DNA of 31,950 bases. Source: a virus. The stretch spans positions 1 through 31,950 of the IMG/VR virus record IMGVR_UViG_3300046000_007851. One strand, given 5' to 3'. Of the stretch, positions 24,548 through 31,715 are shown one piece after another. The first letter of the stretch is position 1, and each line of letters begins with the position of its first letter. A program made the position numbers and the translations under genes. The notes beneath the pieces are model-generated. The model was not told the origin of the DNA and did not search any database. It saw nothing but the letters and a program-made list of their open reading frames with translations.

Positions 24548-25584
24548 TGGGACTACCAAAGAAATCAGTTAAACCATTCATACCTTTGAACTACCCTAAA
24601 ACTCTTTTACCGAGAAGGGAAGAAATTAAAGATATGATAACTAAGGACGGAACTTACCTTCCTAAGTCATTACTTCATGCCGATTTAGATGGGGGATTTT
24701 TAGATTTTGTTAAAGGAACTCTTAAAATTTCGTCAGAAGGTAAAACAATTCCTGTTGTTGATATTTTGGTAACAACTCAAAACTGGTCTCAATTTGTCCA
24801 AACGTGGGACATACAAAACATTGATAAAAATATCGAACCCCCTTTTATTACGGTAATTAGAAACCCTGAAGTGAAATATGGTAATAACCCTGCGGTTATG
24901 TATAATATACCAAATAGAAGAATGTATTACTATATGGAAGTCCCAACTTGGGATGGGAATAGAGTTGGTGCCGATATTTATAAAATACCTCAACCAGTTC
25001 CTGTTGATATAAAATACACGGTGGCAATTGTGTGTAATAGAATGAGGGAAGCCAATACTCTTAATAAAAGAATAATGGAGACGTTCGCATCAAGACAAGC
25101 GTACCAAACAATTAAAGGACATTACATTCCAATCATTAATGATGGTATGTCAGATGAATCTTCATTAGATTTAGAGAAAAGAAAATATTATATCCAAAAA
25201 TACGAATTCACAATGATGGGGTTCTTAATTGATGAGGATGAGTTTGAGGTTTACCCTGCATTATCAAGAACGTTCCAAATGTACGAACTTGATCAAAGAC
25301 CGGCTAAAGGTCCACAAAAGAAACAATCTCCCATTCAACCTGAAGTTATTACATTATCTTACGTTGGTAATACAACTCAAGAATTTTATTTTGAATATGA
25401 ATGTGATTTATTATTTGAGGACTCCGTAAATTTGGACTCATATTCAGTTTATATAAACGACCAATATTATGGTGATGACGTAAACAGAATTCAGATTAAT
25501 AATGGGGATACTTTAAGAATTGATGTTGTCAAACAAGATCCATTGTTAGATGGTAGTGTTTCCTACTCTCAGTTCTTAGTTTAA
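24547..25584 (+). CDS. Putative tail completion / sheath stabiliser (T4 gp15-like)
   Basis: A 345-residue protein. The central part VDIKYTVAIVCNRMREANTLNKRIMETF followed by a YIPIINDG turn resembles tail-terminator proteins of T4 gp15 type, in which a strand, a 'contact-ring' helix and a strand build the hexameric ring that caps the tail tube. It has N-terminal FIPLNYPKTLLPRREEI and a C-terminal beta tail (about 270-345) that looks like an extra immunoglobulin-like or beta extension. T4 gp15 has 272 residues. It is translationally coupled to the preceding gene and precedes the tail sheath, which fits. Its 3' end overlaps the convergent RHH gene by four bases. Confidence 0.6.
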   Translation: MGLPKKSVKPFIPLNYPKTLLPRREEIKDMITKDGTYLPKSLLHADLDGGFLDFVKGTLKISSEGKTIPVVDILVTTQNWSQFVQTWDIQNIDKNIEPPFITVIRNPEVKYGNNPAVMYNIPNRRMYYYMEVPTWDGNRVGADIYKIPQPVPVDIKYTVAIVCNRMREANTLNKRIMETFASRQAYQTIKGHYIPIINDGMSDESSLDLEKRKYYIQKYEFTMMGFLIDEDEFEVYPALSRTFQMYELDQRPAKGPQKKQSPIQPEVITLSYVGNTTQEFYFEYECDLLFEDSVNLDSYSVYINDQYYGDDVNRIQINNGDTLRIDVVKQDPLLDGSVSYSQFLV

Positions 25585-25745
25585 TCTTCCCCGTATATAT
25601 CTTTTTTCTCCTTACATTTTTCAAAAATAAGGTTCTCTAAAAACTTATACATTTTAATTCCCCTCTTATCACAATACTTCTTTAGTGTTTCGTGAGATTC
25701 GATTGAAATTTTTAAATTTTTTATCTTCTTAATATCTTTATCCAT
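25581..25745 (-). CDS. Small ribbon-helix-helix DNA-binding protein
   Basis: A minus-strand ORF of 54 codons (stop at 25581-25583, ATG at 25743-25745), MDKDIKKIKNLKISIESHET continuing into LKKYCDKRGIKMYKFLENLI and a basic/acidic tail. It shows one strand (KNLKISIE), then two helices (SHETLKKYCDKRG and KMYKFLENLIFEKCKEK), the Arc/MetJ/CopG fold layout. Such proteins bind DNA as dimers through the strand and often repress their own gene. It lies between tail-completion and sheath genes on the opposite strand. Two GGCAGAA repeats lie directly upstream of the ATG. It could regulate the sheath/late genes. Confidence 0.65.
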   Translation of the reverse strand: MDKDIKKIKNLKISIESHETLKKYCDKRGIKMYKFLENLIFEKCKEKKDIYGED

Positions 25746-25747
25746 AG

Positions 25748-25765
25748 GGCAGAAAAAAGGCAGAA
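25748..25765. promoter_or_regulatory. Candidate RHH operator: two GGCAGAA direct repeats
   Basis: GGCAGAA occurs at 25748-25754 and again at 25759-25765, offset 11 bases (one helical turn), just before the start of the RHH gene. RHH dimers commonly bind tandem short repeats at this spacing. This is a guess from position and periodicity. Confidence 0.35.
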
Positions 25766-25781
25766 TAAAATCATACCAAAA

Positions 25782-25790
25782 TATAAATAC
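25782..25790 (-). promoter_or_regulatory. TATTTAT box (minus strand) before the RHH gene
   Basis: On the minus strand AAAGTATTTATATTTTGG, 36 bases before the ATG at 25745. It faces away from the sheath-gene box at 25826, so both divergent genes carry the motif in their own sense. Confidence 0.5.
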
Positions 25791-25825
25791 TTTCTATAAT
25801 GTAAAGTTTTTCCTTTTTTCTATAA

Positions 25826-25832
25826 TATTTAT
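25826..25832 (+). promoter_or_regulatory. TATTTAT box before the tail sheath gene
   Basis: ATAATATTTATAGGTAAAT, 34 bases before the ATG at 25867. A second AAATAAATAAG stretch follows. The 121-base gap 25746-25866 holds this box, the RHH box, the GGCAGAA repeats and nothing else that I can identify. Confidence 0.55.
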
Positions 25833-25866
25833 AGGTAAATAAATAAGTAAAAGACATTTTTAAATT

Positions 25867-28800
25867 ATGGCAACAAACAGTAAGGTTTTTGTTTCTCCTG
25901 GTGTATATACTTCTGAAGTTGACTTAAGTTTTGTAGCACAAAGCGTTGGGGTAACTACATTAGGTATTGCAGGTGAGACTTTAATAGGTCCTGCTTTCGA
26001 ACCGATCTTTATTACAAGTTTCGATGAATTCCAAACCGTATTTGGTGGGACTTCACCTGAAAAATTTGTTAATACTCAGATCCCTAAATACGAAGCGGCC
26101 TACATCGCAAAAGCATATTTACAACAATCTAACCAATTGTTTGTAACTAGAATATTAGGTTTATCTGGTTATGATGCGGGACCATCTTGGTCAATAACAA
26201 CGGTTGCAAACGTTAATCCTGCAACAATCAATCAATGGTGTTTAAGTTCTGTAACTGATTTTGATACTTGTGTTACAACTTGTGTGACACCTAAAGTATT
26301 ATCATTCTCAGTACCATTTACGGCTTGTACTAATGGAGAACAAACGATCGGATATAACGGATCATTCCCTTCAATTATAGAGGATATTCTTGCACAACAA
26401 TATGAAGAATTTAATGGGGACACATCAACATTAGAAGCTCAAATTAATAGTTTGATATTTGGTGTAATTACAAGTGATAATCCGTACACCGCTGAAGACG
26501 AACAAATCGCATATTTTGGTTCTATCGATACAGATGACTACAACACATTAAATGGTGCTGGTTGGACGGCAGAAACAAACGTATTCGAAGTCCCTTCAGT
26601 TTCGTTGGATGCAACTGATCTTATGTCATCATTAAATGACTCTTGGTACTACGCATTATTTGCTAACACTGGTAATACAAATTATTCAGGTTATTCATTC
26701 TTTACATATGTGTCAGGTTTAACGGCTTACTACCCTAACCCAACATCAACTCCTCAAGCGTCGGCAACACCGACACCAACACCATCATTTGTTAACCCTT
26801 GTATTACCCCATCACCTTTTACTTCACCAACACCAACACCAACACCGGTTAATATTGATTGTTATTCAGGTACGGTTGTGGGTAAAATTTATTACTACAC
26901 GGGGACATCTTATGTTGATTACGATAACGTAGTTGTTGCAACTTTAAGATCAAGAGGTTTATCAACTTATACCACAGACACAAACCCAATGTATTCAGTT
27001 ACGGGTGTAACAGATGTTTCTTTAGATATGACAGGACAATATTCTGGTGTTCTTAAGAACCCTTATTTAACATTTGCGGTAAATGCAAAAGATAAATTTG
27101 GAACAAACTTTACGTTTGAAACATCATTAACACAAAATGATCCTGAGTATATCACAAAAGTGTTTGGAGTTAGTAACTTCCAAAAACCAAGAATTGAGGT
27201 TCCAATATTTGCGGAAGAAGTATTCCAATCATTCTTAAATTATTCTTGGAAAAAAGGATACATTAGAGGATTAAACTCTGAGTTTATTGAATTAGATTCT
27301 GCTCAAAGCGGTGACCCTAATTCAATTGGGTGGTACTTAGACAGATGGCAAACACCTAACTCACCTTGGGTTGTATCTGAATTAAGAGGTAATAAAGTTT
27401 ATGACTTATTTAGATTCTATACAGTTTCTGATGGTGATGCGGCAAACACATTAGTTAAAATATCGATTATTAATCAAACATACAACAACTTAACGTTTGA
27501 CGTATTAATTCGTGATTATTTTGATACCGATGCAAATCCAGTGGTTATTGAGAAATACACTAATTGTACGATGGATCCGGGACAAAATAACTTTATCGGT
27601 AATAAAATCGGAACATTAGACGGAGAATACATATTGAATTCTAAATATGTTATGGTTGAAATGAATGAGGACGCACCTATCGATTCACTTCCTTGTGGAT
27701 TTAATGGATTTAATTTTAGAAATTATGCGGGAGCTAACTCACCATTCCCAATCATTAAAGGTAAATACGATTTCCCTGGTGAAGTTATTTATAACCCACC
27801 ATTTGGTTTATCAACAGGTAACGATGATGCTTTAATTAGCCCAGGAGACAATGTAAGAAGAACATACTTAGGTATATCTAATAGCCTTGGATGGGATCCG
27901 GCTTACTTCGAGTATGTTGGTAAGAGAAATCCAAACAACACTTGTGATATAGATGGTTTACCATTTAATTACAGGTCAGCAGGTTTCCATATGGATGTTA
28001 ACGCTAGTGGATTAACAATCGGACCTGAGTTCTCAACAAGTGGTCAAACAAGATTTATTTGTGGTAACTCACCGTTCATTACAGATCCTGAATTACCAAC
28101 AAATGCTTACTACAGATTATTCGCACGTAAATTTACATTCTTAGTACAAGGTGGATTTGACGGATGGGACATCTATAGAGAGTGGAGAACTAACACGGAC
28201 GAATTCGAAATCGGTAGAAGAGGGTTCTTACGTGGATCTTGTCCATCAACTAGATACCCTAACGCAACAGGATGGGGAGCATTTAAACAGATTTCTCTTG
28301 GTGATGGTACTCAGAATTGGGCGAATTCAGATTATTACGCATACCTATTGGGTCAACAAACATTCGCTAACCCTGAGGCAACAAACATTAATGTATTCGT
28401 TACCCCTGGTATTGATTATGTTAATAATAGTAACTTGGTTGAGTCGGCAATTAATATGATCGAATTCAGTAGAGCGGATTCACTTTATGTGTGTACAACT
28501 CCTGATTATGATTTGTATTTACCAACAACAACAGGTATTGACGGATTTATTTACCCAACAGAAGCGGTTGATAATTTAGATAACACAGGTATTGACTCTA
28601 ACTACACGGCAACTTACTACCCTTGGGTATTAACTCGTGACAGCGTTAACAACACTCAAATCTATATTCCACCAACGGCTGAGGTAACAAGAAACTTGGC
28701 GTTAACCGATAACATCGCATTCCCTTGGTTCGCGGCGGCAGGTTACACTCGTGGTATTGTTAATTGTGTTAAAGCTCGTAAGAAGTTAACTCAAGAAGAT

Positions 28801-29217
28801 AGAGACATTCTATATGTTGGTAGAATTAACCCAATCGCAACCTTCTCTGATGTTGGTACGGTAATTTGGGGTAATAAAACTCTTCAAGTTAGAGAATCTG
28901 CACTTGATAGAATCAACGTTAGAAGATTGTTATTACAAGCTCGTAAATTAATTTCAGCGGTGTCTGTAAGATTATTGTTTGAACAAAACGACGCACAAGT
29001 AAGACAGGACTTCTTAAACGCGGTGAATCCAATCTTAGATGCAATCAGAAGAGATAGAGGTCTTTACGACTTTAGAGTAACGGTTTCTTCAAGTCCTGAG
29101 GATATTGATAGAAATCAATTGACAGGTAAGATTTACATCAAACCTACAAGATCTCTTGAGTTCATCGACATCACATTCTACATTACTCCAACAGGAGCAT
29201 CGTTTGAGAATATATAA
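25867..29217 (+). CDS. Tail sheath protein (T4 gp18-like), oversized with inserted domains
   Basis: A 1116-residue contractile sheath subunit, far longer than T4 gp18 (659). The N-terminus VSPGVYTSEVDLSFVAQSVG (9-28) followed by GETLIGPAFEPIFITSFDEFQTVFGG is the canonical sheath opening with the strand that handshakes neighbouring subunits. The last ~150 residues (FPWFAAAGYTRGIVNC, ARKKLTQEDRDILYVGRINPIATF, VRESALDRINVRRLLLQARK, then EFIDITFYITPTG) are the canonical C-terminal sheath domain. Extra material fills about residues 105-800, including a Cys-rich segment (C125-C154) and a Pro/Thr linker at 291-328 like that of the display paralogues. The inserts would project outward from the contracted or extended tail. 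A GAAA-loop terminator follows the stop. Confidence 0.92.
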   Translation: MATNSKVFVSPGVYTSEVDLSFVAQSVGVTTLGIAGETLIGPAFEPIFITSFDEFQTVFGGTSPEKFVNTQIPKYEAAYIAKAYLQQSNQLFVTRILGLSGYDAGPSWSITTVANVNPATINQWCLSSVTDFDTCVTTCVTPKVLSFSVPFTACTNGEQTIGYNGSFPSIIEDILAQQYEEFNGDTSTLEAQINSLIFGVITSDNPYTAEDEQIAYFGSIDTDDYNTLNGAGWTAETNVFEVPSVSLDATDLMSSLNDSWYYALFANTGNTNYSGYSFFTYVSGLTAYYPNPTSTPQASATPTPTPSFVNPCITPSPFTSPTPTPTPVNIDCYSGTVVGKIYYYTGTSYVDYDNVVVATLRSRGLSTYTTDTNPMYSVTGVTDVSLDMTGQYSGVLKNPYLTFAVNAKDKFGTNFTFETSLTQNDPEYITKVFGVSNFQKPRIEVPIFAEEVFQSFLNYSWKKGYIRGLNSEFIELDSAQSGDPNSIGWYLDRWQTPNSPWVVSELRGNKVYDLFRFYTVSDGDAANTLVKISIINQTYNNLTFDVLIRDYFDTDANPVVIEKYTNCTMDPGQNNFIGNKIGTLDGEYILNSKYVMVEMNEDAPIDSLPCGFNGFNFRNYAGANSPFPIIKGKYDFPGEVIYNPPFGLSTGNDDALISPGDNVRRTYLGISNSLGWDPAYFEYVGKRNPNNTCDIDGLPFNYRSAGFHMDVNASGLTIGPEFSTSGQTRFICGNSPFITDPELPTNAYYRLFARKFTFLVQGGFDGWDIYREWRTNTDEFEIGRRGFLRGSCPSTRYPNATGWGAFKQISLGDGTQNWANSDYYAYLLGQQTFANPEATNINVFVTPGIDYVNNSNLVESAINMIEFSRADSLYVCTTPDYDLYLPTTTGIDGFIYPTEAVDNLDNTGIDSNYTATYYPWVLTRDSVNNTQIYIPPTAEVTRNLALTDNIAFPWFAAAGYTRGIVNCVKARKKLTQEDRDILYVGRINPIATFSDVGTVIWGNKTLQVRESALDRINVRRLLLQARKLISAVSVRLLFEQNDAQVRQDFLNAVNPILDAIRRDRGLYDFRVTVSSSPEDIDRNQLTGKIYIKPTRSLEFIDITFYITPTGASFENI
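26737..26850 (+). repeat. Pro-Thr linker repeat inside the sheath gene
   Basis: Imperfect CCAACA repeats encode NPTSTP, ATPTPTPS and SPTPTPTP blocks, residues 291-328 of the sheath protein. The codon pattern resembles the repeat at 15154-15276. Confidence 0.75.
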
Positions 29218-29238
29218 GATGGTTTATTATTCAAATAC

Positions 29239-29266
29239 AAAGGGGGACGAAAGTTCCCCTTTTTTT
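29239..29266 (+). terminator. Intrinsic terminator after the tail sheath gene
   Basis: AAAGGGGGAC (29239-29248) pairs with GTTCCCCTTT (29253-29262) in ten base pairs with one G-U, closed by a GAAA tetraloop, and runs into seven T (29260-29266). A textbook Rho-independent terminator, 22 bases after the stop. Confidence 0.93.
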
Positions 29267-29277
29267 ATTTATGGTGA

Positions 29278-29284
29278 TATTTAT
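29278..29284 (+). promoter_or_regulatory. TATTTAT box touching the HAD gene start
   Basis: GATATTTATTAATATG, four bases before the ATG at 29289. It lies inside the extra codons of the alternative upstream start at 29271, which argues that 29289 is the true start. Confidence 0.45.
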
Positions 29285-29288
29285 TAAT

Positions 29289-30116
29289 ATGAATTACAAA
29301 AAAATTGTTAGAGAAGTTATATCTGAGATCATTCACGATCAAATGAAACCTACAATGAAGTATTATGCTTTTGACTGGGATGATAATCTAATGTATATGC
29401 CAACTAAAATTTATCTTAAAGACGATAAAGGAAAAAGTGTTGGTATGTCGACGGAAGATTTTGCAGAGTATAGAACCGAAATCGGTAAAGAACCTTTTGA
29501 GTATGAAGGACACACTATCGTATCGTTCGATGAGAACCCTTTTAGGGACTTTAATGTCCCGGGTGATAATCAGTTCTTAAAGGACGCGATGAAAGCTCCT
29601 ACAGGTCCTGCATGGAGTGATTTTGTTGAGGCGGTTAATAACGGATCAATATTCTCAATTATCACAGCTAGAGGTCACACACCTTCAGTTCTTAAAAATG
29701 CGGTTTACAATTTAATCAAGAAAAACAAACACGGAATAAGTGAAAAAGAATTGGTTAAAAACTTAAGAAAATATCGAGAGTTGGCAGATGAAGAAGATTT
29801 AAGTGATGACGAATTAGTAAGAACTTATTTAGATATGAACAAATATCACCCTGTAAGTTTCGGAGAAGGTTCGGCTACCAACCCTGAAGAGTCAAAAGTA
29901 AAAGCAATGAAAGGATTTATGACTTATGTTCAAGACCTTTCTAGACAATTACAAGAAAAGGCATTTATGAAAAACAAGATAAGTAATTACTTTGTACCTA
30001 ATGTAGGCTTTTCAGATGATGACTTAAGAAATGTACAAGCTATGAAGAAGCATTTTAGTGATGAAGAAGGATTAGATATATATCATACTACTAAAGGAAA
30101 GAAAACTAAATATTAA
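29289..30116 (+). CDS. HAD-superfamily hydrolase-like protein
   Basis: This protein of 275 residues (ATG at 29289; an upstream in-frame ATG at 29271 would overlap the box and abut the terminator) has HAD motif I at YYAFDWDDNL (nucleophile D29, D31) and motif II at FSIITARGH (123-130, T126). Together they suggest a phosphatase or phosphotransferase. The middle third is helical with an acidic LADEEDLSDDELV segment. The family includes polynucleotide 3'-phosphatases and nucleotidases; the substrate here is not evident. A start-proximal amphipathic segment YKKIVREVISEI could be a targeting helix. It is placed between sheath and tube genes and has its own box after a strong terminator, so it is probably transcribed separately. 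Confidence 0.75.
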   Translation: MNYKKIVREVISEIIHDQMKPTMKYYAFDWDDNLMYMPTKIYLKDDKGKSVGMSTEDFAEYRTEIGKEPFEYEGHTIVSFDENPFRDFNVPGDNQFLKDAMKAPTGPAWSDFVEAVNNGSIFSIITARGHTPSVLKNAVYNLIKKNKHGISEKELVKNLRKYRELADEEDLSDDELVRTYLDMNKYHPVSFGEGSATNPEESKVKAMKGFMTYVQDLSRQLQEKAFMKNKISNYFVPNVGFSDDDLRNVQAMKKHFSDEEGLDIYHTTKGKKTKY

Positions 30117-30122
30117 TAAATT

Positions 30123-30132
30123 CTAGGCCTAG
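30123..30132. other. Perfect 10-bp palindrome CTAGGCCTAG
   Basis: Lies 6 bases after the HAD gene stop in the 113-base gap before the tail tube gene. It could be a protein-binding site or simple chance; the rest of the gap holds only AT-rich sequence and the tube-gene box. Confidence 0.3.
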
Positions 30133-30187
30133 TAAATGTATAACCCAAAAAATATTTGAAGTAAATAGAAAAATTTTTATTTCATAC

Positions 30188-30194
30188 TATTTAT
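30188..30194 (+). promoter_or_regulatory. TATTTAT box before the tail tube gene
   Basis: ATACTATTTATAATAAAAAA, 35 bases before the ATG at 30230, followed by a very A-rich leader. Confidence 0.5.
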
Positions 30195-30229
30195 AATAAA
30201 AAATAAAACAAAAGTAAAAAAAAATAGAT

Positions 30230-30718
30230 ATGGCTGATTTGTTAATGAAAATGCCGATTCCTTACGAACCGAAAAGAGAAAACCGATGGATTTTAAGATT
30301 TCCATCATCACTTGGTATTAATGAGTGGTATGTTGAATCATTCGCAAGACCTAAGATGACTATCGCATCAAAAGAGATTGAATTCTTGAATACTTCAACA
30401 TTTGTTGCGGGTAGATTTAAATGGGAACCACTTACGGTAAAATTCCGTGACCCGATCGGACCTTCAGCTTCACAAGCGGTTATGGAATGGATTCGTTTAT
30501 GTGCTGAGTCAGTTACAGGACGTATGGGTTATGCCGCTGGTTACAAGAAAAATGTTGACCTTGAGATGTTAGACCCAACAGGAGTTGTTGTTGAGAAATG
30601 GATTTTAGAAGGATCTTTCTTAACAGGATACGATGGAGGTTCGTTAGCTTACAATAGTGATAACATTGCAGGAATCACTTCTACTATCCAAATGGATAGA
30701 TGTATCCTTGTGTATTGA
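30230..30718 (+). CDS. Tail tube protein (T4 gp19-like)
   Basis: A 162-residue tube subunit, the normal length (T4 gp19 has 163). Typical features are an N-terminal NRWILRFPSSLGINEWYVESFARP segment, the strand pair IASKEIEFLNTSTFVAGRFKWEPLTVKFRDPIG, a helix ASQAVMEWIRLCAES, and the closing strands VVVEKWILEGSFLTGYDGGSL and STIQMDRCILVY. Stacked hexamers of this protein form the rigid tube inside the sheath through which DNA passes. It follows the HAD gene and, after three inverted repeats, precedes a homing endonuclease that separates it from the next structural gene. Confidence 0.93.
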   Translation: MADLLMKMPIPYEPKRENRWILRFPSSLGINEWYVESFARPKMTIASKEIEFLNTSTFVAGRFKWEPLTVKFRDPIGPSASQAVMEWIRLCAESVTGRMGYAAGYKKNVDLEMLDPTGVVVEKWILEGSFLTGYDGGSLAYNSDNIAGITSTIQMDRCILVY

Positions 30719-30724
30719 TTTTTT

Positions 30725-30749
30725 TTAGGTACTACTAAAATATACCTAA
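30725..30749 (+). other. Inverted repeat TTAGGTA...TACCTAA after the tube gene
   Basis: A 7-bp stem (30725-30731 with 30743-30749) with an 11-base loop, just after a T-run and the tube-gene stop. The T-run precedes rather than follows the stem on the plus strand, so it is not a standard terminator for the tube gene; it may protect the 3' end. Confidence 0.35.
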
Positions 30750-30751
30750 CC

Positions 30752-30769
30752 ATTTACAATATTGTAAAT
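30752..30769. other. Perfect 18-bp palindrome ATTTACAATATTGTAAAT
   Basis: A fully symmetric AT-rich palindrome between the tube gene and the homing endonuclease, overlapping the next hairpin by four bases. It is operator-like in size. Confidence 0.55.
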
Positions 30770-30797
30770 TCCCATATATTTATATGTATGGGAATTT
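30766..30797 (+). promoter_or_regulatory. Hairpin sequestering the homing endonuclease start codon
   Basis: AAATTCCCATA (30766-30776) is perfectly complementary to TATGGGAATTT (30787-30797). U77-G86, A78-U85 and U79-A84 extend the stem to 14 bp with the tetraloop TTAT (30780-30783). The ATG (30788-30790) is in the 3' arm. A TATTTAT box (30777-30783) occupies the inner stem and loop. Read-through transcripts from the tube gene should therefore hide the start codon. Confidence 0.7.
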
Positions 30798-31681
30798 TTA
30801 TTTGTAAAATATGTCAAAAAGAATGTGGTAACATTAATTCGTTAAGGTCACACTCCATTCAGAAACATAATATTTCTTCTGAAAAAATTTATCTTAATTA
30901 CGTTTTAAATGGTGTAAAACCTAAATGTGAGTGTGGTTGTGGTGAAATACCTAGTTTTATATCGGTAGTTAAGGGGTATTCTAAATTCGTCCAATCACAC
31001 CATAATAGAGTACCCGGTAAAAATAATTACCACAAAAATCCTGAAACTCATCAAAAGGCAATTAAGACCCAAAAGAAAAATTGGGAAGAAGGAAAGTATA
31101 AAGGTTGGTGGGAAGATAAAACACCGGAGACAATAAAAAAAATTGAGGGTATTAAGGATAAATTGAAAAACAATAAAGAAAGAGGTAAAAAAATATCTAA
31201 AAAATTAAAAGGAAAACCAAAATCTGAGGAATCTAAACGTAAATTATCAATTACTCAAAAGAAAAGATACGAAGGTAACCCACAACTTAGAGAAAATTCA
31301 TCAAATAAAAGAATTATGTGGTTAAAATCAAAACAATCTAATAAAAAAACTAAATTAGAAATTAAGTTTGAAATGATGTTAAATTTAATTGGTGTTGAAT
31401 TTGAGATTCAATTTGAATTTAAAAAAAGATTATTTGATTTTAAAATTAAAAACAAAGACATATTAATAGAAGTTGATGGAGATTTTTACCACTCCAACCC
31501 CAATACAAAACATTCCGAAATGTTATACGAGTCTCAAAAAATGACAAAAAAAAATGATCTATTTAAAGATGAATTATGTCAAAATCACGGAATAAAATTA
31601 CTTAGATATTGGGAAAAAGATATAAATGAAAGACCTGAATGGGTCATATCAGAACTTAAGAAAGAATTATCTTTACTATAA
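30788..31681 (+). CDS. Free-standing homing endonuclease (Zn-finger, NUMOD3, PD-(D/E)XK/Vsr-like)
   Basis: A 297-residue protein. An N-terminal C2H2 finger (C6, C9, H22, H27) is followed by a second Cys/His cluster (C47, C49, C51, H71, H72). A very basic middle with a NUMOD3-type motif (KKISKKLKGKPKSEESKRKL, 134-153) should bind DNA modularly. The C-terminal nuclease has KLEIKFEMMLNLIG (E191), FDF (D217), LIEVDGDFYH (E228, D230, H235) and LLRYWEKDI near 271-279. This is the Vsr/EDxHD-type fold seen in phage homing enzymes such as I-Bth0305I. Such enzymes cut a cognate site in related phages lacking the gene and so spread with the flanking DNA. The gene is Lys/Asn-rich and more AT-biased than its neighbours, consistent with being a separate mobile gene. 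Its start codon lies in a strong hairpin. Confidence 0.85.
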   Translation: MGIFICKICQKECGNINSLRSHSIQKHNISSEKIYLNYVLNGVKPKCECGCGEIPSFISVVKGYSKFVQSHHNRVPGKNNYHKNPETHQKAIKTQKKNWEEGKYKGWWEDKTPETIKKIEGIKDKLKNNKERGKKISKKLKGKPKSEESKRKLSITQKKRYEGNPQLRENSSNKRIMWLKSKQSNKKTKLEIKFEMMLNLIGVEFEIQFEFKKRLFDFKIKNKDILIEVDGDFYHSNPNTKHSEMLYESQKMTKKNDLFKDELCQNHGIKLLRYWEKDINERPEWVISELKKELSLL

Positions 31682-31715
31682 CTTCGCCACAACTATTATT
31701 AAAACAAAAACTATT

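Noticed and set aside
29271-29288. Upstream start for the HAD gene adding six residues
   Set aside because: The extra codons contain the TATTTAT box and begin five bases after the terminator T-run; the ATG at 29289 has the same leader as the 5644 gene.
30725-30749. Intrinsic terminator after the tail tube gene
   Set aside because: The T-run comes before the weak stem on the coding strand, and no U-run follows it.
4649-30783. T4 late promoters (TATAAATA) in normal orientation
   Set aside because: The start-linked motif reads TATTTAT on the coding strand, the reverse complement of the T4 late element, and not TATAAATA.
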